A stretch of 33,669 nucleotides of DNA from Neolentinus lepideus HHB14362 ss-1 (GCA_001632425.1 KV425591.1:116274-149942), one strand, 5' to 3'; shown: positions 18,725 to 30,770, counted from the first letter of the stretch. The notes: generated from the letters alone by a model not told the origin. Program-made: numbers and translations.

Positions 18725-21277
18725 TGCACCTAGAGATTTGCACGCGGACGGAAAGTCATGAACATCACGAACTTGTATTCTCGTCCTACTGTTGTAGCAT
18801 CACGAGCACACTTGCAACGACTCATTTTGTCCTCATTCTGCAGAACATATCCAGACTATCCATATAGTCGAACACGCTGTTGCTGTGTCAACTGTGTGAG
18901 GTCCTCCCATCCCTGGTCATCGGGAGAAGAATATCACTTGATGCACGCCCTTCTCTGGATCTCACGAAGACTCCGACCTCGAAGAACGTTCTGATTCCAG
19001 ATGTTGGAAGCGACTGTGGGTCCCGGTGTACCTGATATTGGAGATGATATTACATCCGGGCCATTTAATGCTAGCAGTTGTCACAATATCCGCGAAGACT
19101 GCTGCGATAGGCGGCCATAATATTTGTCAAGTACGTAGTCTGGATTAGTACGATTGTATGATACGTAGCTAAGAATGCGAATAAGGAGAACAGTGTATTT
19201 TGTTCGGAAATAGCTGCAGACCCTAATCAAGCCACAGAAGCGTCCTGTTGTCACCACGAGAAGAAAAAATATAGACTCGAAAGCGTAGTGTCGGTTGTCC
19301 TCAATGTTACAGACCACAGCGTCAACGTCATCAGTGAGTCTCCCATCTGCTACTTCGGCTATGAACCTGAAGAGCTTGTGCTAATGGCTCAATAGCCTGG
19401 CTGCATGCCGGATTCAGGTCACAGCGACATAGCGGCGGGAGAGAACACGAGACGTCGATCTGCTAGTGATCTGAGAACCACCAAAGAACCACCGCTTCTC
19501 AGACTTCGAGAACGAAGTAGCACGACAGCGAGAAGAACAGACAAATGAGTCATAAGTCCCGGGCGGTGTAAAGAATGATGAGGTAGAAGCAGTGGAAGAG
19601 ACAGCAATAACACACATTGCTGCAGAGCCGTACGGACATGGCCAACAATACCGAGGACCGCGTACTATGCAAGGATACGGCACTCATTAGCTACGCATTC
19701 AGGGAAGATTGCAAGAAAGTTATTGCTCACCCCAAAGTGCCCGACTATGACCACCACTGGCAGCACCTCTGTCAATGACAGAGAGCAGCGTCCAAATCTC
19801 GAAGGGGCTACATTTACCAAGCGACCTGAGGCGTGAACTGCTGGACCAGGACGCTTGCAACTGGGCTTTATACTCGGGAGCGGGGCTTGAGTCGGAGAAA
19901 AGAAATAGAATTCGACGGTAAAATCAAGAAAACAAAAAGAAATGTGGCACTAGCATGGGGACGTAAATGTTGTGATTTACGCAATATCAAGATCCCTAGT
20001 GGCAGATTGGCAAGAGACCCTGACGAAGTAAACTTTATCGATGCGATAACGGAGCGAGACCCGGAGGTTGAGCATGGTGAGATCGATTCCAGCATGTCCA
20101 GACGTGCGCAATGTCACCCTAATAGTAAGTACTGTGGTGCAATTCCAGCATAATGATCTTACCACACAAGTCGAAGAATTTGGTACGCATATCGGTTGAG
20201 CAGGAACGTCTCAGGGATCCATGCTCAAAAGATATCTTTCGATGCGTTTTACCGTCGTACATACGCACCTACAGGCCGCTGCATGTTTGCTGAGCGCTGA
20301 GCTTCGGCGACAGTTGAAACAACATAGAGTGTGCCGTTCGGATCGAGATTCAGCCAAGGTCACGTATCGGGCCGTCAACATGTGTATAGGCAAAAGCTTC
20401 GAATTCTAATCAAACTCAGACGACTAGACTTCATTCGGCTACGCACATCCCTGGAGACCGCGACCTAAGACCGAAAGGAATGCGAATCAAGTCCCGCGTT
20501 TTTTCCTCACTGACTTCACCGCTTACTCCCGCCGTCGCATATGAAGGCCTTCAAACTACCCAAAAGACCAGAGTACTTCTTTTCAATCGCCTCCTCAGAA
20601 TGCCTGGTCAGGACAATCCGATGCACGTGTACCAGCAGCGCAGCACAGCAATAGGATAATGTGCTGATAACCAGTACTGTATCGCAGCAAAGACGAGAGG
20701 CTTAAACGCTCCAATAGAGGGACGATTGGTGGACGGGCCGAGAAACATGAGGACTCAAGGCATTCCAAAGGTTGAATTCTAAGACAACGTTCTGGCGTCA
20801 TTTGTGCCACGTAACAGATAGGGCGCGGGGGGGGCGGTTCGCTTACGCGGAGCAAAGGCATAGCGGGGAGGGAAAGGTACAAAACTTCCATGTGTCGCGG
20901 AAGATCGCCTGGCCGATTGCAAAGAGATAGCACGGGATTGGCGGTGAGATGAAGGTAGATTGATTGTCTCCCCGAGTCGACACTAATGGCCGGCATGATG
21001 GACAGGACGTCCAAAGATACATGACAGCGGGGTTCCTGATGTGATAGGCTCCAGTGCCTGGGAGAAGCAAGACCTTACCCGGAGTTTGCATGTCGCGTGC
21101 TCGCTGAAGTCCTACTCGCAGAGAATAAGTCAGATGTCGAACAGGTATACTGACTTATGAGGTCAAGCGACTGTCCCACCAAACACAAATATGTATTGTC
21201 AACAATCTGACAATTGACGCCTAGAGAAGATACCTCGTCTCATTCTGCGGGGATTTCGAACTGACGAGGATGACTTA
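18725..21277. other. 2.5-kb stretch without recognisable gene
   Basis: Short open frames occur on both strands (for example 19833-20153 plus, 20595-21014 minus) but none has a domain or joins plausibly to another. The stretch should hold the 3' flanks of UBC1 and of the GNAT gene. No repeat stands out. Confidence 0.5.
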
Positions 21278-21826
21278 CTATACGTCAATTCTCATCCGAA
21301 CGTATTCTATGGATCCTTTCCAAAATTTCTCTCCGAACGGTCTCATGCCTCGTTTTTCATACCAAGACGCAGAGCTCAAGCGGGCATCGCACCATACCAC
21401 GTCTGCGAGGAGCTCCGCTTTCGCCATCAGGAAAACATGCTGCAAGAGAAGTGTCCCGATGCCCTGTCCCTGGTATGTAGGGTCACATGCAAACTTGCGG
21501 AAACGGACGGCTTTGATAGTGTCGGAGTCATCTGCTCGCGGTACTTCCACGTGAGGCAACGACTCTACAAACATCGATATAATGCAGACCGGAGAGACCG
21601 TCCCAGGCACAAAAGCGCCAAGATGCGCACCCTCTTCGTCTTCAGGCAAACATACATATGAGGCCGGTGCGTGGGGCCACAGGACTGAATGTCGCAGAGG
21701 GATGGTGTCGGTAGATTTTATCGATCGGATGTCTACTGTCCCAGGAGTCAGTATGGAATTGTTGGACGTCATAAGAGGAAGCATCGAGAATAGGAGGCCT
21801 TCGATTTGAACAATTTTGGCGAACAT
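21278..21826 (-). CDS. GNAT-family N-acetyltransferase
   Basis: A single open frame of 182 codons with the acetyl-CoA binding signature of GNAT enzymes: VRFRKFACDPTYQGQGIGTL, where QGQGIG is the Q/R-x-x-G-x-G/A pyrophosphate loop. It is followed by a helix (LLLQHVFLMAKA) and the WYEKRGMRPFGEKF segment (motif B region, with the Tyr that often acts near the active site). The N-terminal part, DTIPLRHSVLWPHAPASYVC, fits small fungal and bacterial GNATs. ATG codons at 21826, 21784 and 21772 are all possible starts; the last gives a protein more typical in length. The acceptor substrate is unknown. No introns. Confidence 0.85.
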   Translation of the reverse strand: MFAKIVQIEGLLFSMLPLMTSNNSILTPGTVDIRSIKSTDTIPLRHSVLWPHAPASYVCLPEDEEGAHLGAFVPGTVSPVCIISMFVESLPHVEVPRADDSDTIKAVRFRKFACDPTYQGQGIGTLLLQHVFLMAKAELLADVVWCDARLSSASWYEKRGMRPFGEKFWKGSIEYVRMRIDV

Positions 21827-23901
21827 AACGAAGGCTATGCAATGAACAACTCCCCAAAATGATAGTCCCGAGTTTGGACACTGACTAAGATGCAGATAAA
21901 CGGTCGTGGCAGTATCGGCTTTCCGATGGATTCAATCAACACTGGCAATACCAATGCAAGCGTTTACGCGCAGAAACAGCGATCCCGCGCATCATCGGAG
22001 AATCGTTGTACCTTCTGGATGTGCCTGGACAGTACTGCCCGGAGCGGCTACAAACCAGAGTACATGAAGGAAATACTAAACTCACCTTGGGGTAGGACGC
22101 GATTGGCACACAGCGTGCTCTGACTGTCTTCCACATTGGCAGCCACCTTGTCTTGCGATGCATAAGATAACGCCATATATAACTTCTGATATCTTTATAT
22201 TGGCGTTACAGAGGAGAGGATCGCCTTCTGCCAACCAAACCAGGATGGCAAGTAGTATCGCATACGTAGGCTAGGCTGTGTCACGGTCGTCCGGGAGTCT
22301 AACGAAGCCTGCTCATGAGAAGGCTGATGTTGTCACGTCACTCAGATCTATCTTAGTCTTGCGGATCTGGCCTTACGACCAAAAAACCTTAAAAAAGACG
22401 TGAAACGGGATTTCGTATGATAAACTAGTCTCATAAATTGAGTTCGCAACGAATCTTCCTCGGTCGGATTTACCGGATGACCTCAAAGACTGAGCTCTTA
22501 TAGTCCGGAACTCCAGTTTCCCTAATCGCTAGTTCAGAGGCGGAGCCAATGGGAGACCGAACACATTGCGAGCAACCAGACTGGTCCAGACAGAAGTCTC
22601 ACGCTTAGATATATCACAGCACCACCACCGGCTCAACTCCGAGCAGGAGGGACAATAAGCCAGCAAAGCTGGAAAGATAAGCAGCCAGGTGAAGATGGTG
22701 ACACGGTAGTCACTCACTGCAAATTGGTTGATTCTGCGGATGAAATGAGTAACTACGTGAAGGCATCAGCGAATGGACATCCAAGCGAGTCGATGTACCA
22801 AGCGGATACCTTCGTAGTTCAGAGAAGCCTCCATAGAGATAGTGGAACGACCTGCGTCCTGACGGTACAATAAATCAATGATCATGCAGTTACGCTTATC
22901 CGTCATTAATACGTGTTCAAGAGTACGGAATCTGGCGAATAGATGTTCCATCAAGTCACACAGAAGAGAAGGTTCTGACACACCAATATTCACATCGCTC
23001 CAGCTCAGCCTTGGTAACACCTTTGTCAGATGCCATAATTCCGCATACGTAGTCATATTTCCGGCCTTCATACCCGACCGACAGAAGGATAGCAGGATCG
23101 AGTGCGCACTGTACGGCATACGATTATTATCGATAAAAAGTGGCCAACTGAGTATCACAGAGGTTCAAAATGTCAAAGATTCGGAGCACAGGGGAGAGTA
23201 TATACTGACAGGAGAATCAAACTTCATATACCTTTCGGGGCCTTCGAATTGGAGGTGAATCAGTGAAACAGGAAGCTAAGCACGGAGACGCGGTGACCCG
23301 CGTCTGCTCATTGCTGACTTCTTGGGAAGAACACAGGTGACAGTCGGAAGTCCAACCTTATTAGCTGCGGAGGTCAGCGGACAACGCCAGAAAGATGCGA
23401 ATATATTCATACCGGACGATCCTGTCAAATTTTCCAAGAGCAAGGCATGCTCGGTTCGAGCGCCTCAATTCGCCGCTATTAATCATTCGTAATATCAGGC
23501 ATGGAAAACATTATGCTGTCCTTCTGTGACTGTTGGACAAACCGGTACCCATGATCAAAAACACGACTTAAGTCACAGATGCACAGATAGAAGGATAGAC
23601 CAGAATGATGGCAACCACAGCACGAACATGAATCCATGCAGATGATTGATAAAGTCCCAGTAGACCGTATACAGTCTCATATGGGGGGTTTCTCCCGCTC
23701 TATCCACAGAATGCACAGAGAACGTGCATCTTGAGTTTCCGGAACTCCGAAGCCCACGGTACCGGTGAATTCTGTCATATACCGTTAAGTGTCGATTGAA
23801 ATGAAGCATGTAGGATCGGTTAGGTAACGTGGTTAGTAGTCATTATCGTAAACGTAGCTTGACGAGGGCCTGTGCACCCGACCGGAGACAACGTGAAGCC
23901 G
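21827..23901. other. 2.1-kb stretch without recognisable gene
   Basis: The minus strand has open segments at 22529-22717, 22766-23158 and 23573-23809, some hydrophobic (IFTWLLIFPALLAY; MFVLWLPSFWSILLSV). They might be exons of an unknown gene, but no family or reliable junctions emerged. A long imperfect hairpin lies at 22168-22208. Confidence 0.4.
22168..22208. repeat. Hairpin with TAACGCCA/TGGCGTTA arms
   Basis: TAACGCCA (22168-22175) and TGGCGTTA (22201-22208) match perfectly. The stem extends about 6 more pairs through AT-rich sequence if one base is bulged. Possibly a small foldback element. Confidence 0.6.
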
Positions 23902-24608
23902 CTACTCGAGCTTATCCAATACATCCAGTCTTGATAGTACCACTTCTTTGCTCGTCTCCTCGATTTCTCCGGCCAAGAATATCTCGTCCAGAATAGCGTA
24001 GACCTAACGCAATCAGGCCCATATGTCCGGTGATCGCTGCAAGAATACATGCGTACCTTATAGAAATTGAATACTAGATCCAGCTCACAAACATTGTCGA
24101 AAAAAGCGTCTAGTCGAAGTGTGAGCCTTCAAGCAGGAGAGGACTGCGACTGCGCCGTACCGAGGATCTCGACAAATAGATGTATAGCTTCCAAGTATGC
24201 GAGCTCGTTGTCGTTGGCATCGACACAGACGCAAAAGAACAGCCCCGCATATCGCCGATAGACTACCTTGTAATTCCGGAACTAAATGTCATAGGTTTAC
24301 TAAGCGCCGGTGCAATTCTGCTCGAGGATTCGCATACTGTACCTCCACGAAATTCGACTGGTACTTCTGGTCTCTCGGGGCAACAAGTCGGTGCACTTCA
24401 CCACGTAGTCTAACCTTAAGTTAACGGCTGAGTTAAGTAAGATGGTGATCCCGACTTCAGTGCTATAACCCTTGCCTTCTCGTCGTCGTCGTATGGTACA
24501 TACCACTTTGATAGCCTTGTCTTCCCCTGCCGGTTCTGCAAGCAAAGTTAGCAAAGATATTACTATGTAATGAGATGGACTCACCTGGACTAGGATGAAC
24601 CTGATCAT
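23902..24608 (-). CDS. APS2: AP-2 clathrin adaptor complex sigma subunit
   Basis: Small subunit of the AP-2 adaptor, which with alpha, beta and mu chains recruits cargo and clathrin at the plasma membrane. Six exons: 24608-24585, 24535-24470, 24414-24343, 24281-24161, 24109-24057, 24003-23902, giving 438 nt and 145 aa (mammalian sigma-2 is 142). Reading: [126 protein letters not shown] and a final [24 protein letters not shown] and the LEKLE-like end favour sigma-2 over sigma-1 or sigma-3. The first exon has only 8 codons. Intron 2 (24469-24415) has the weak donor GTTATA, but no other GT preserves the frame. Confidence 0.95.
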
Positions 24609-24914
24609 CTTGGTCCGGAGGACGTAGTGTCTCTGGTGATAGTAAGGAGCAGGTGGCGGGACTCCTCACGTGGAGTTTCCAAATACCTCCGATATTCTTA
24701 AGCGCCGATTGACCATACGCGTCAACTCAAGCTCAAGCTTGACTGATAAACAATATTGCGAGTTTTATAACGTAGTTCTAGCTCGAACGCATAGTTTAAT
24801 AACACTTTCATCCGGCGCTGGGATTGTCATTATAGTTATTACAGTCCGACCAAATCCAATGCCCGGTTCCCCGTGCACAAATCGAGAAAATAAGTCAAGT
24901 ACCGAAGATCCCGA
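24609..24914. promoter_or_regulatory. APS2 upstream region / GLO3 3' flank
   Basis: A 306-bp gap. CACGTG lies at 24667-24672, about 60 bp before the APS2 ATG. A similar CACGTG (26744-26749) lies about 90 bp before GLO3. No TATA box is obvious. Confidence 0.35.
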
Positions 24915-26654
24915 TCAACGCTCCGACATCTGGGCAAGATAATCAGACAGCTGGAGAAATAAGACGTGAGTAAACATGGGACTTCAGAATGTATCATCGC
25001 TGGTACCTTTAACGCGCCAGTCCGGATGCTCTCAGCGGCATTCTGCACATCGGGATTGGCAAGGACCTTCGCGATAGCATCACGAGCGGCGACCTCAAGG
25101 CCTGCAAGACTTCCGTCGCCCAGAAGTCCTCCTTCAGCACCCCCGCTGCCGGCCATCTCCTCCTCATCATCACGGCCAAAGTACTGATTAGACGAGATCG
25201 AAGTCGCCCCTTGGAACGCCGAAAGCCTCTGCTGCGCTTCATTGATCGCCGTTGGGTCGTACGATCCGCGCCCAAAATACATATCGGATGAGATGGCCTT
25301 CTGGGTCCCAAACTTCTCTCTTGCGAACGTAGGAGCATCGTCCACTGCAGGGCTGAGATCGATATCGTTACATGTAATAAGTGACCAAACGAATAAAAGC
25401 TTATGTATTCACACCTTCTCGATGTAGACGCTGAGGCCGTAGCAGATACGGGAACCGCACCGAATCCTAATCTCTTCATGCCCATACCCAGTCTCTCGGT
25501 ATCGATACTGTTACCTCTCGGGCTCACCAGACCACCGTTAGCGGAGCCGGAAGAGTTTTTAGAGTCTAACTGCATTGCTTTCATCTTCGCTGCCGCTTCC
25601 AGTAAATCCGCTTCCTTCTTTCTCCGTTCCTCTTCTTCCGCTTCCTTTTGCCGATCATACCCGAGCTGCTTTATCCGTTCGGCCTCTTCATTGGCTTTTC
25701 TCTCTGCCTCCTCGAAGTCTAAAGGTGCTGCAGCCTTCTTTGCACCGAGTCCCCCTAACTTGGACTTCTTGGGTGCGGATGCAGCTGGGGTGGTTGTGGA
25801 GACGGTGGAGGATGCGGAGTTGAGACGTGATGCTCCTAGCTTGGTAGGACGACTAGTACTTGAAGTGGAGTTCGAACGGAGCGATGAAGACGTGACAGTT
25901 CGGGTTGCAGGCGACGACGTCCGTCCGAGCATCGGAGGCTTCGCCGTCGTTGAAGCAGCTTGTGGTGCAGCGGCCTTGGGTTTGTCCCATGACGAGAAGA
26001 AATCGTCCTCGTCGCCATCCTTCTGGGTTGTGGCAGGTTCAGGGATGTCAGCCATCCCTTCTACAAACACCCGGTCGGGGAATCTGTAGTGTCACATGCT
26101 AGCGGTTAGAAAAACTTGGGTGGTAGTTGCCCAACAAGATAGAAGCAAAACTTGCCTAGCAGCATCTTCTTTAACACGTTTCGCAAGCTCTTCTCTGTAC
26201 AGTTCCGCTACTCTGCTGCTGTATTTTCGTTTCGTGTCAGAGTCGCTGAGCAGAGTCGTTCCGCCGTGCCTAGTGAAGAACTCTGTTGCAGTAGCATTGC
26301 CGCCAACTTTCATGGTACGTAATTGGTTAAGTTGCCAGCTGTCTAAGTTCGTAGATCTACAGGCGTAGAACAATCCAGTGGGTGCTTTTGCTGGGAGTCT
26401 CACTGCACTCACCTGACGAAGCTAATGTGGACGCCCATGTTCCTGTGAACGCTAGAGCAGTCCAAGCAGATATAGACGCCAAAAGTAACGCTTGACCATG
26501 TAGGATTACGAGCTTGACAATCGAAACACATCTATAGATTCTACTCATTAATGTACGGGTGATACGCGCTTCAGTATGAATTTACCTTGTTAGCTTTCTG
26601 CGATTTGAGCACTTTAAACACTTGCTCCGTCTGTTCTTTGGTAGGATCTGCCAT
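24915..26654 (-). CDS. GLO3: ADP-ribosylation factor GTPase-activating protein, GLO3 / ARFGAP2-3 type
   Basis: Stimulates GTP hydrolysis by Arf1 during COPI vesicle formation at the Golgi. Exons: 26654-26586, 26531-26413, 26356-26156, 26083-25415, 25352-25007, 24950-24915, totalling 1440 nt (479 aa; yeast Glo3 is 493). The ArfGAP zinc finger has C25, C28, C45, C48 ([23 protein letters not shown]) and the arginine finger R53 in [15 protein letters not shown] Ser/Ala/Lys-rich middle with a charged helix (about [20 protein letters not shown]) follows. The C-terminal GLO3 motif repeats are [10 protein letters not shown] and [10 protein letters not shown], and the protein ends [11 protein letters not shown]. 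Intron 3 (26155-26084) begins GCAAGT, a GC-AG intron; the frame and [10 protein letters not shown] sequence across it support the junction. It lies next to APS2, another vesicle-coat gene, on the same strand. Confidence 0.96.
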
Positions 26655-27240
26655 TGTAGAGACCGGTGACAGCGCAAGACAAGGAGATGGACAAGGACTC
26701 GGGTAGGCGTCCGAATGTTAGATGCAACATTCGGGGTCCTCACCACGTGGGCCACGTCCTTGGGGTGTCCGGGCTACTACTCTCATATGGGTTTTTTGTG
26801 CTAAGTCCGCTCAGCGTCTACATCCTTCGACGTCTGCCTTTTATGCTGTCTACTCTATGGATATCCCAACCATGCGTACAAGGCCCTTGAGCAAGCAGTC
26901 GCAGGCTACTGCTACAACTTACACGAATTATACACTGCTCCTCAGTCAAACTGATGTCGTGAAGCATTGACAAAATTTTCGAATTCGCTACTGCCTCAAT
27001 CCCCGGGGGAAATGAAGAGCGGCTTATCCGTCTATGAGATGAAGATTACTTCTTAGACGATGCGATATATTGCTATTGGTTCATTATTGCAGAGGTCTAC
27101 AAGCGAACAAACCCGCTTTGCATAGTTCTGTTGGTAGCAGATATCATGTCGCGCATCATCAACAAGCGTTCGAACGAACACTTACGGTCAACAACTATCG
27201 TCAATAAAAGCTAACAACGCTTTTAAATTTATGGTCATGC
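26655..27240. other. GLO3 upstream region and beta-mannosidase 3' flank
   Basis: 586 bp without a gene. A perfect 9-bp hairpin CCGAATGTT / AACATTCGG lies at 26711-26734, and CACGTG at 26744-26749 followed by a second CCACGT. Nothing else is evident. Confidence 0.45.
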
Positions 27241-30200
27241 CTACTCGAAGAAACTCGCTTGTTCCCTGCCCATATATCTGAAGCGAATCCTTCGGCCCTG
27301 TAAGTGTTCTACGCGAATTTCTTGTGGATCATGTGGCATAATATCCAGCGCATTGTCGCTCAATCGTGCGCTGGTTGCATTGTCTTGATTTTCGACAGAA
27401 AGGACCAAACCCTTCACGGGCCTCTGCACGGTTAACTGTAGTGCATCTCCGCTGACCTTGGCCCTGAGCCCAGGATCCGGAAAATCGACATGCTTGAAGG
27501 GCTGTGGCCAATCAGCATACCGCGCTAGTATCTCACCCGTTTCGGTGTTAATCAAACGTGCACCGACAATCACCGAGTTAGAAGTGGTGGGCACAGTGTC
27601 CCCGTCTTCGGTCCTCAATGGATGCTTTGGGCATGGGCAAGGGATGGATAATACTTCCGTGGTCTGATTAGCACCGAGGATCACAGCCTGCCGGTGCTCA
27701 TACGTCCAATCTGACTTCAGATCAACGCAATGCAGCTCTAATTGACTGTGCACTTCGCACAACGTGCTGTTCGTTACCCAGACTTCGATTGTTGCACCAA
27801 TAGATTGAAAAGCCCCGAATTCATAAAACTGATTACCGCTTTGATATTAACAGATGTCCACAAAGTCTGAATTGGCGCAACACACCTGTCGTGGTCGATC
27901 ATTTGGTCTGTTCTTAGTTACCTGCAGGCATATCTCCGTTAACCCCAGCCATGGTCGCGGGATTTGTAGGTACGTACCGTTCGGAATATTCCAACTGTTA
28001 TTTGTCGTAACTCTCTCGCAATCATATAGTAGCTTGGCTTAGGTCGTATCTACGCTTGAGTGAGCCTTCCTCCCGTTATTCATGCTCCTGGAAATAACTT
28101 ACAAAATAGTCTGCTATCGCCCACGACGTCACAGGCCAAGAATCGTTCAGCTGCCACACGATCGCCCCCTGCCGTCTACGTTCTGGAATGAGCCAGGTTT
28201 CAGACTTGGGAGTAATGGCGTTTTGGCTTACATATTGCTTCTCCGTCCCCCTCCATTCCCGCCGCCACGACCTGTACGCGAAGCCCATTGCCTCCGCCTG
28301 GAGGATCTGAGTGTGATACACATGGCTGAGTACACGAGATATCCATGAACATGTACTCCGTTATGAGTAAATTATGCGCCGTACGTCTCGAAATCGCTTG
28401 TCAACCTGAAGTTCTCATTCATTAGGATAGCGAAACGGCGTTCGAAATCGCCCGCTTTGCAGTGCTGCGCCATGATCTTGGACTGTGCGAACCGGTGCAT
28501 CTGCTCATCCCCCATCCAATAATTGATCGTTCTCATATCGGGCATCGCAGGAACTCCAAACTCGCTGCAATTCCCTCTGAACCTTATCCATTTGCGATAC
28601 GGACACGCTTTACTCACCTCACAAACCTACCACCCATGCGGTCGTATTCTTGCCAGGCCAGTTCTTTGCCTGCCCAGATATTCCATTGATGAACATCTCC
28701 GACGGTTGGATCAGCGGTATCCCAGTCTTCGCCTCCGTAGGGCGATCCTCGATGGTACGGGATCTCCGGATATGTTAATCTCGTGACGACCTCAGGCAGA
28801 ACTTCTTCGTAGATCTTCCTCGCAGGAAGCTCCGCGATACCTGTGTGCTTATTGGTGGGGATACATCCAAACGCTAGCTGCATGCAGACTGACCGCCCCA
28901 TTGAAGGACTTGTTGATAATCTGAAAAACGGTTAAGTCGACAATGTCACTTTGGCCGGACGTCCCGATCCTCACCTTCGTTGTTCCCGCAGAACAGCGCC
29001 ATCGATGGATGGTGCCTCAACCTTCGCACATTCTGTTCTGCTTCGATTCGGACGCTCGCGACAAACTCATCGTCAGCAGGATAGACGCCGCATGCGAACT
29101 GGAAGTCCTGCCACACGAGTATCCCGAGTTCTATGCACAATAATAATCAGCATCGTGGGGAATTCCAGCGAGGTATGATACTCACCATCACAGGTGTCGT
29201 AAAATACGTCAGGCTCATAGACACCTCCGCCCCAGAGACGGACCATGTTCTGGTTTCCGTCGCGGAGGAGGGTAAGCCAGGTTCGGTACCGCTCGGGCGT
29301 AATAGTGGTCAGAAAGTTATCGGCGGGAACCCAGTTCGAACCTGGAAACAAAATGAAACAGAGGAGGTTGCGCTTAAGGAGAATGCTCACCACCCATAAA
29401 CATCCTAATACCATTCACCTGGAATAGGAATGTGGATCCGGCGCCGTATTGATCAGGTTCGCTGAGAGGCTCTTGAACCAACTCGATGTTTCGGAACCCG
29501 ATTCTTTTGGTTGCATGGTCCAGCTTGTGATTGTCCTATGGTAAGGGATGAGCCACAGGATAATCAGGGAATCTACTTCGTCGACACTGGCTGACCTTGT
29601 CGAGCAGCATAACTTCGATGTTATAGAGCTTCTGGTCTCCGTATCTCACCGGCCACCAGAGCTCGACATCGGCGGGCTGCAAATCCCATGTGACGACGTC
29701 CTTTATTTGACCGTCCACGACGCTGAAAGCATACAGATCCAGGTCTTCGGTGCGGATCTCTTTGCCCGTCGCTGCGTCTTTCAATGTAACACAAGCCTTT
29801 CGCGCCACAGATATATTCCCGGATAGACTTATGTCTAGACTGAAAGCAGGCGAAAGGATCGGAAGAGCGGAGACGATAGCGTGCGTGTTCAGTTCTGATA
29901 GGCGGGTCGTGTATGTTACGAGCGATATAGGTCGATACGGTCCGCAAGTCATCAACTCAGGGCCCTATACTGCAGATTAGTGACGATGGAATCCAGCCGT
30001 GTCAAAAGACGAACCCAGTCCCACCTGAAGGAACACAGTGTCAGAGAAAGGCATGGTGCGTCCAGATTAACGTCTTACCGCCAGTCATACTGTGCTTTCC
30101 TGACATACACTCGGCTAGGGTCGCCGAGATTCACGGAGCCTGCCCTTACACGGCCATACTTTGCTTCGAGCTGTTTGGCAATCAACTTGGCAGGCTTGAA

Positions 30201-30770
30201 GTGCAGAAGTACCGTGACTGCATAGGACTCTGGGACTCCACTAAGATTAATGGGTACTCGGTAAGATCGAAACTGGTTATCTGTGGAAAGGACTAGTTTA
30301 TTGTTCTATTGGCTTAAAATGAGTTGAATTAGGTACTGGCTACGGTCCAGGAAAGTTCACTGACGAGATATATATCACAGAACGTATCCAGCCCCTCGAA
30401 TACCAATTCGGCAAATTCCTCTCTATTCACGGTGTTGACAGTGAAGGTGTTACGATACAACCATTCCCGTTCTCCAACCCCTGCCGGCTACATCTGATTG
30501 TGCTCTCGTCAGATTTATGGGCAACTCACACTGCACTTTGTGCTCGTTGAAGCCGACATATGGATGGGGGATTCGACCCGAATTAATCAGCTCAACGTGA
30601 ACTTCTGAAGGGAATTGTGTCGCAGAATGCCAACCGGCTCTTTGATCCCGATTGCTAGCAGCTTCATCCTGGCCGTCCGATCTCAGCTCCTGCGTGACAT
30701 CGCGGATTTCTAGGCTCCGTTCCTTCCATCTCCAACCCGCTGAGATAAACGTAACACTAGCAGGTGGCAT
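27241..30770 (-). CDS. mndB: Beta-mannosidase, glycoside hydrolase family 2, intracellular type
   Basis: Releases terminal beta-mannose from manno-oligosaccharides or N-glycan cores. Sixteen exons: 30770-30530, 30480-30365, 30305-30079, 30024-30015, 29964-29596, 29535-29391, 29341-29186, 29130-28975, 28920-28894, 28840-28618, 28564-28385, 28325-28232, 28168-28103, 28049-27978, 27921-27886, 27828-27241. They total 2706 nt (901 aa), in frame throughout. The N-terminal domain has ISAGWRWKERS, WVGEREWLYRNTF, LVFEGLDTFCDIYL and DPSRVYVRKAQYDWRWDW; the core has MRMFMG-like IRMFMGGSNWVPADNF. The acid/base Glu is in LFCGNNEDYQ (E473), the nucleophile in FVSEFGVPAMPD (E558), then VWQLNDSWPVTSWAIADYF. 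There is no signal peptide, matching the fungal B-type enzymes. Exon 4 is a 10-nt microexon. The symbol is by class; orthology was not tested. Confidence 0.95.
30015..30024 (-). other. 10-nt microexon of the beta-mannosidase gene
   Basis: Between introns 30078-30025 (GTAAGA..TTCAG) and 30014-29965 (GTTCGT..TATAG), the ten bases G-TGG-GAC-TGG complete an Arg codon and add Trp-Asp-Trp. The result is YDWRWDW-GPELMTCGPYR, the conserved family sequence. Skipping it would break the frame. Confidence 0.85.

Noticed and set aside
25403..26089. 228-codon plus-strand frame opposite GLO3
   Set aside because: Antisense shadow of the Ser/Ala/Lys-rich middle of GLO3.
29325..29345. tRNA B-box-like sequence (AGTTCGAACCT)
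   Set aside because: It lies at an exon-intron junction of the beta-mannosidase gene and has no matching A box or cloverleaf.
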